Shown here: positions 5,022 to 5,948 of the stretch, piece by piece | How positions within the stretch are numbered: position 1 is the first letter of the stretch | Layout of the letters: every line of letters starts with the position of its first letter | Assembly (NCBI GenBank): GCA_003505715.1 | Contig: DNXU01000479.1 | Span: 1-5,948 of the forward strand | DNA length: 5,948 bases | DNA from: Cyanobacteria bacterium UBA8803 | GTDB taxonomy: Bacteria > Cyanobacteriota > Cyanobacteriia > Cyanobacteriales > Coleofasciculaceae | Reading direction: 5' to 3' | Made by a program: the position numbers and the translations under genes | Notes under the pieces: model-generated | Told to the model about the DNA's origin: nothing | Databases searched by the model: none | Seen by the model: the letters and a program-made list of their open reading frames with translations, nothing else

Positions 5022-5801
5022 TCACAACCATTGCTCATCTGCCGACCAGTAATAGGTCAAAGGTTCAGTACTGCGCAGTCGCTGCCGTCCCAATGTAACC
5101 AGCCACTCTGGGGGATTTTTGACGATGAGAGCTTGGATAGCTACAATCCGCTCGGATGCCGAGGGGTGTGTATCGCTGGAGTAACCGCTTCCGGGTAACC
5201 GAGACAGAAGATCTAAACCCCGCAAACATCCCTCTGGTTCAAATCCGGCTTGGACGGCATACTTATACCCAGAGGCATCAGCTTCTAACTCTTGCGATCG
5301 CCTCAACTGGCCAATACGCTTCTGTAATTGAGCCATCTGTTCCTCCTGTTGAGCGGGAGCTGACTCGGTAATTTGCTCCAACCCTTTGGTCAACTCCGCG
5401 TCAGTAATGGCAACGTGGCGGTGCAGGTGGTGTGCCATTTCATGAGCCACAACGCAAGCGAGAGCAGAGCTATCCCCAACTAACTGATCGAGCAGTCCGT
5501 TAAAGATGCCAATCACATTAGCGTCAGTTGCGTAAGCATTAATGTCATACTCGGAGTTGATAACTATCCGCCATGGGTGTTGATCTAAATCGTTAGCACG
5601 AGCGATCCGCTCTACAATACGATACAAAACATAAAAGTTTTCCGGGAGTTCGGCTTCGGCCAACTCGTAGGGAGTAACTTTATTTTCTTCCCAACCAGCC
5701 AAGGTTGGCAGCGTCGAAACTGGAGAAAGGAGTAAGGCGAATACGGAGGCGATCGCTACTGCCTTAGTGTGGAAATGAGCTAGCAGATTTCTTTTGTTCA
5801 T
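5022..5801 (-). CDS. Exported M48-family zinc metalloprotease
   Basis: This 259-residue metalloendopeptidase belongs to the M48 (Ste24/HtpX/Oma1/BepA-like) group. The zinc site is complete: HEMAH (120-124) gives two His ligands and the catalytic Glu121, and QELEAD (170-175) gives the third ligand, most likely Glu171. The family's conserved HPSxSERI follows at 212-219, with His212. The N-terminus is a good signal peptide: K3 and R4, hydrophobic core 14-26 and a likely cleavage site after TLA (33-35). No other membrane helix is present, so it is probably periplasmic or lipid-associated rather than HtpX-like. Residues 147-169 are Gln/Glu-rich and helical (QQEEQMAQLQKRI), an insertion between the two zinc motifs. 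It is a minimal version without the TPR domain of BepA. The ATG has an AGG at 7-base spacing. Likely role, by family: degrading misfolded envelope proteins. Two HIP1 octamers lie within it. Confidence 0.92.
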   Translation of the reverse strand: MNKRNLLAHFHTKAVAIASVFALLLSPVSTLPTLAGWEENKVTPYELAEAELPENFYVLYRIVERIARANDLDQHPWRIVINSEYDINAYATDANVIGIFNGLLDQLVGDSSALACVVAHEMAHHLHRHVAITDAELTKGLEQITESAPAQQEEQMAQLQKRIGQLRRSQELEADASGYKYAVQAGFEPEGCLRGLDLLSRLPGSGYSSDTHPSASERIVAIQALIVKNPPEWLVTLGRQRLRSTEPLTYYWSADEQWL

Positions 5802-5948
5802 ATCTATACCTGGGAACCAGAAATTTAATCTTTGGCGCTAAGAGTGCGTTCTAAAATCTGTTCTGCTAGGAAATATTCCCAACCGGGGTGAACTTATGCA
5901 GGGGTGATACCAAATCTGCTGCCATTACCCCCCTTTTAAATAAACCAC
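5802..5948. other. Upstream region of the metalloprotease gene
   Basis: This stretch should carry the promoter and leader of the minus-strand metalloprotease. Only the AGG ribosome site (CCCAGGTATAGAT before ATG on the minus strand) is clear; several AT-rich hexamers could be -10 boxes, but none pairs well with a -35. No gene is visible up to the window edge. Confidence 0.5.

Noticed and set aside
1..5948. A new defence, toxin-antitoxin or biosynthetic system spanning several genes.
   Set aside because: The genes are widely spaced, functionally unrelated apart from the two proteases, and lack nucleases, helicases, NTPases or biosynthetic enzymes.

Overview
The window looks like an intergenic-rich piece of a cyanobacterial chromosome. 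The evidence is three GCGATCGC (HIP1) octamers at 42-49, 5294-5301 and 5749-5756, runs of 7-base tandem repeats of the STRR kind (near 1390, 3098 and 4917), and two strong short palindromes (69-94 and 3802-3828) of a sort I remember as dispersed in many cyanobacterial genomes. Two of the proteins (the 361-residue and 135-residue ones) also resemble families I associate only with cyanobacteria. The repeats fit a filamentous lineage, but genus cannot be read from this window.

Layout, left to right. 1-165: window edge with a HIP1 site and a palindrome. 166-597 (+): a small protein with a possible Phd-antitoxin-like N-terminal half, whose last third runs through purine-rich low-complexity DNA. 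551-958 (-): a small helical protein, tail-to-tail and overlapping the previous frame. 959-1454: about 500 bases with no gene. It holds several short direct repeats, a segment resembling the 3' part of a cobalamin riboswitch, and a good plus-strand terminator hairpin. 1455-2540 (-): a conserved cyanobacterial protein of unknown function. 2541-3155: about 600 bases with no convincing gene, a minus-strand terminator and an STRR cluster. 3156-3401 (-): an 81-residue protein with its own promoter and a perfect 12-bp inverted repeat over the promoter and start. 3580-3798 (-): a 72-residue frame that looks like the C-terminal remnant of a larger protein, abutting a palindrome. 3858-4799 (-): an exported trypsin-like serine protease. 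5022-5801 (-): an exported M48 zinc metalloprotease. 5802-5948: leader of the metalloprotease, with no gene seen.

All the well-supported genes lie on the minus strand, but wide gaps, repeats and a terminator separate them, so this is not one tight operon. The only functional pairing I can argue for is the two secreted proteases, which are consecutive, co-directional and 222 bases apart. They could both act in envelope or periplasmic protein quality control, but the gap leaves shared transcription open. I see no coherent new defence, biosynthetic or mobile system. The most interesting signals are the operator-like repeat upstream of the 81-residue gene and the orphan plus-strand structured region at about 1150-1390.
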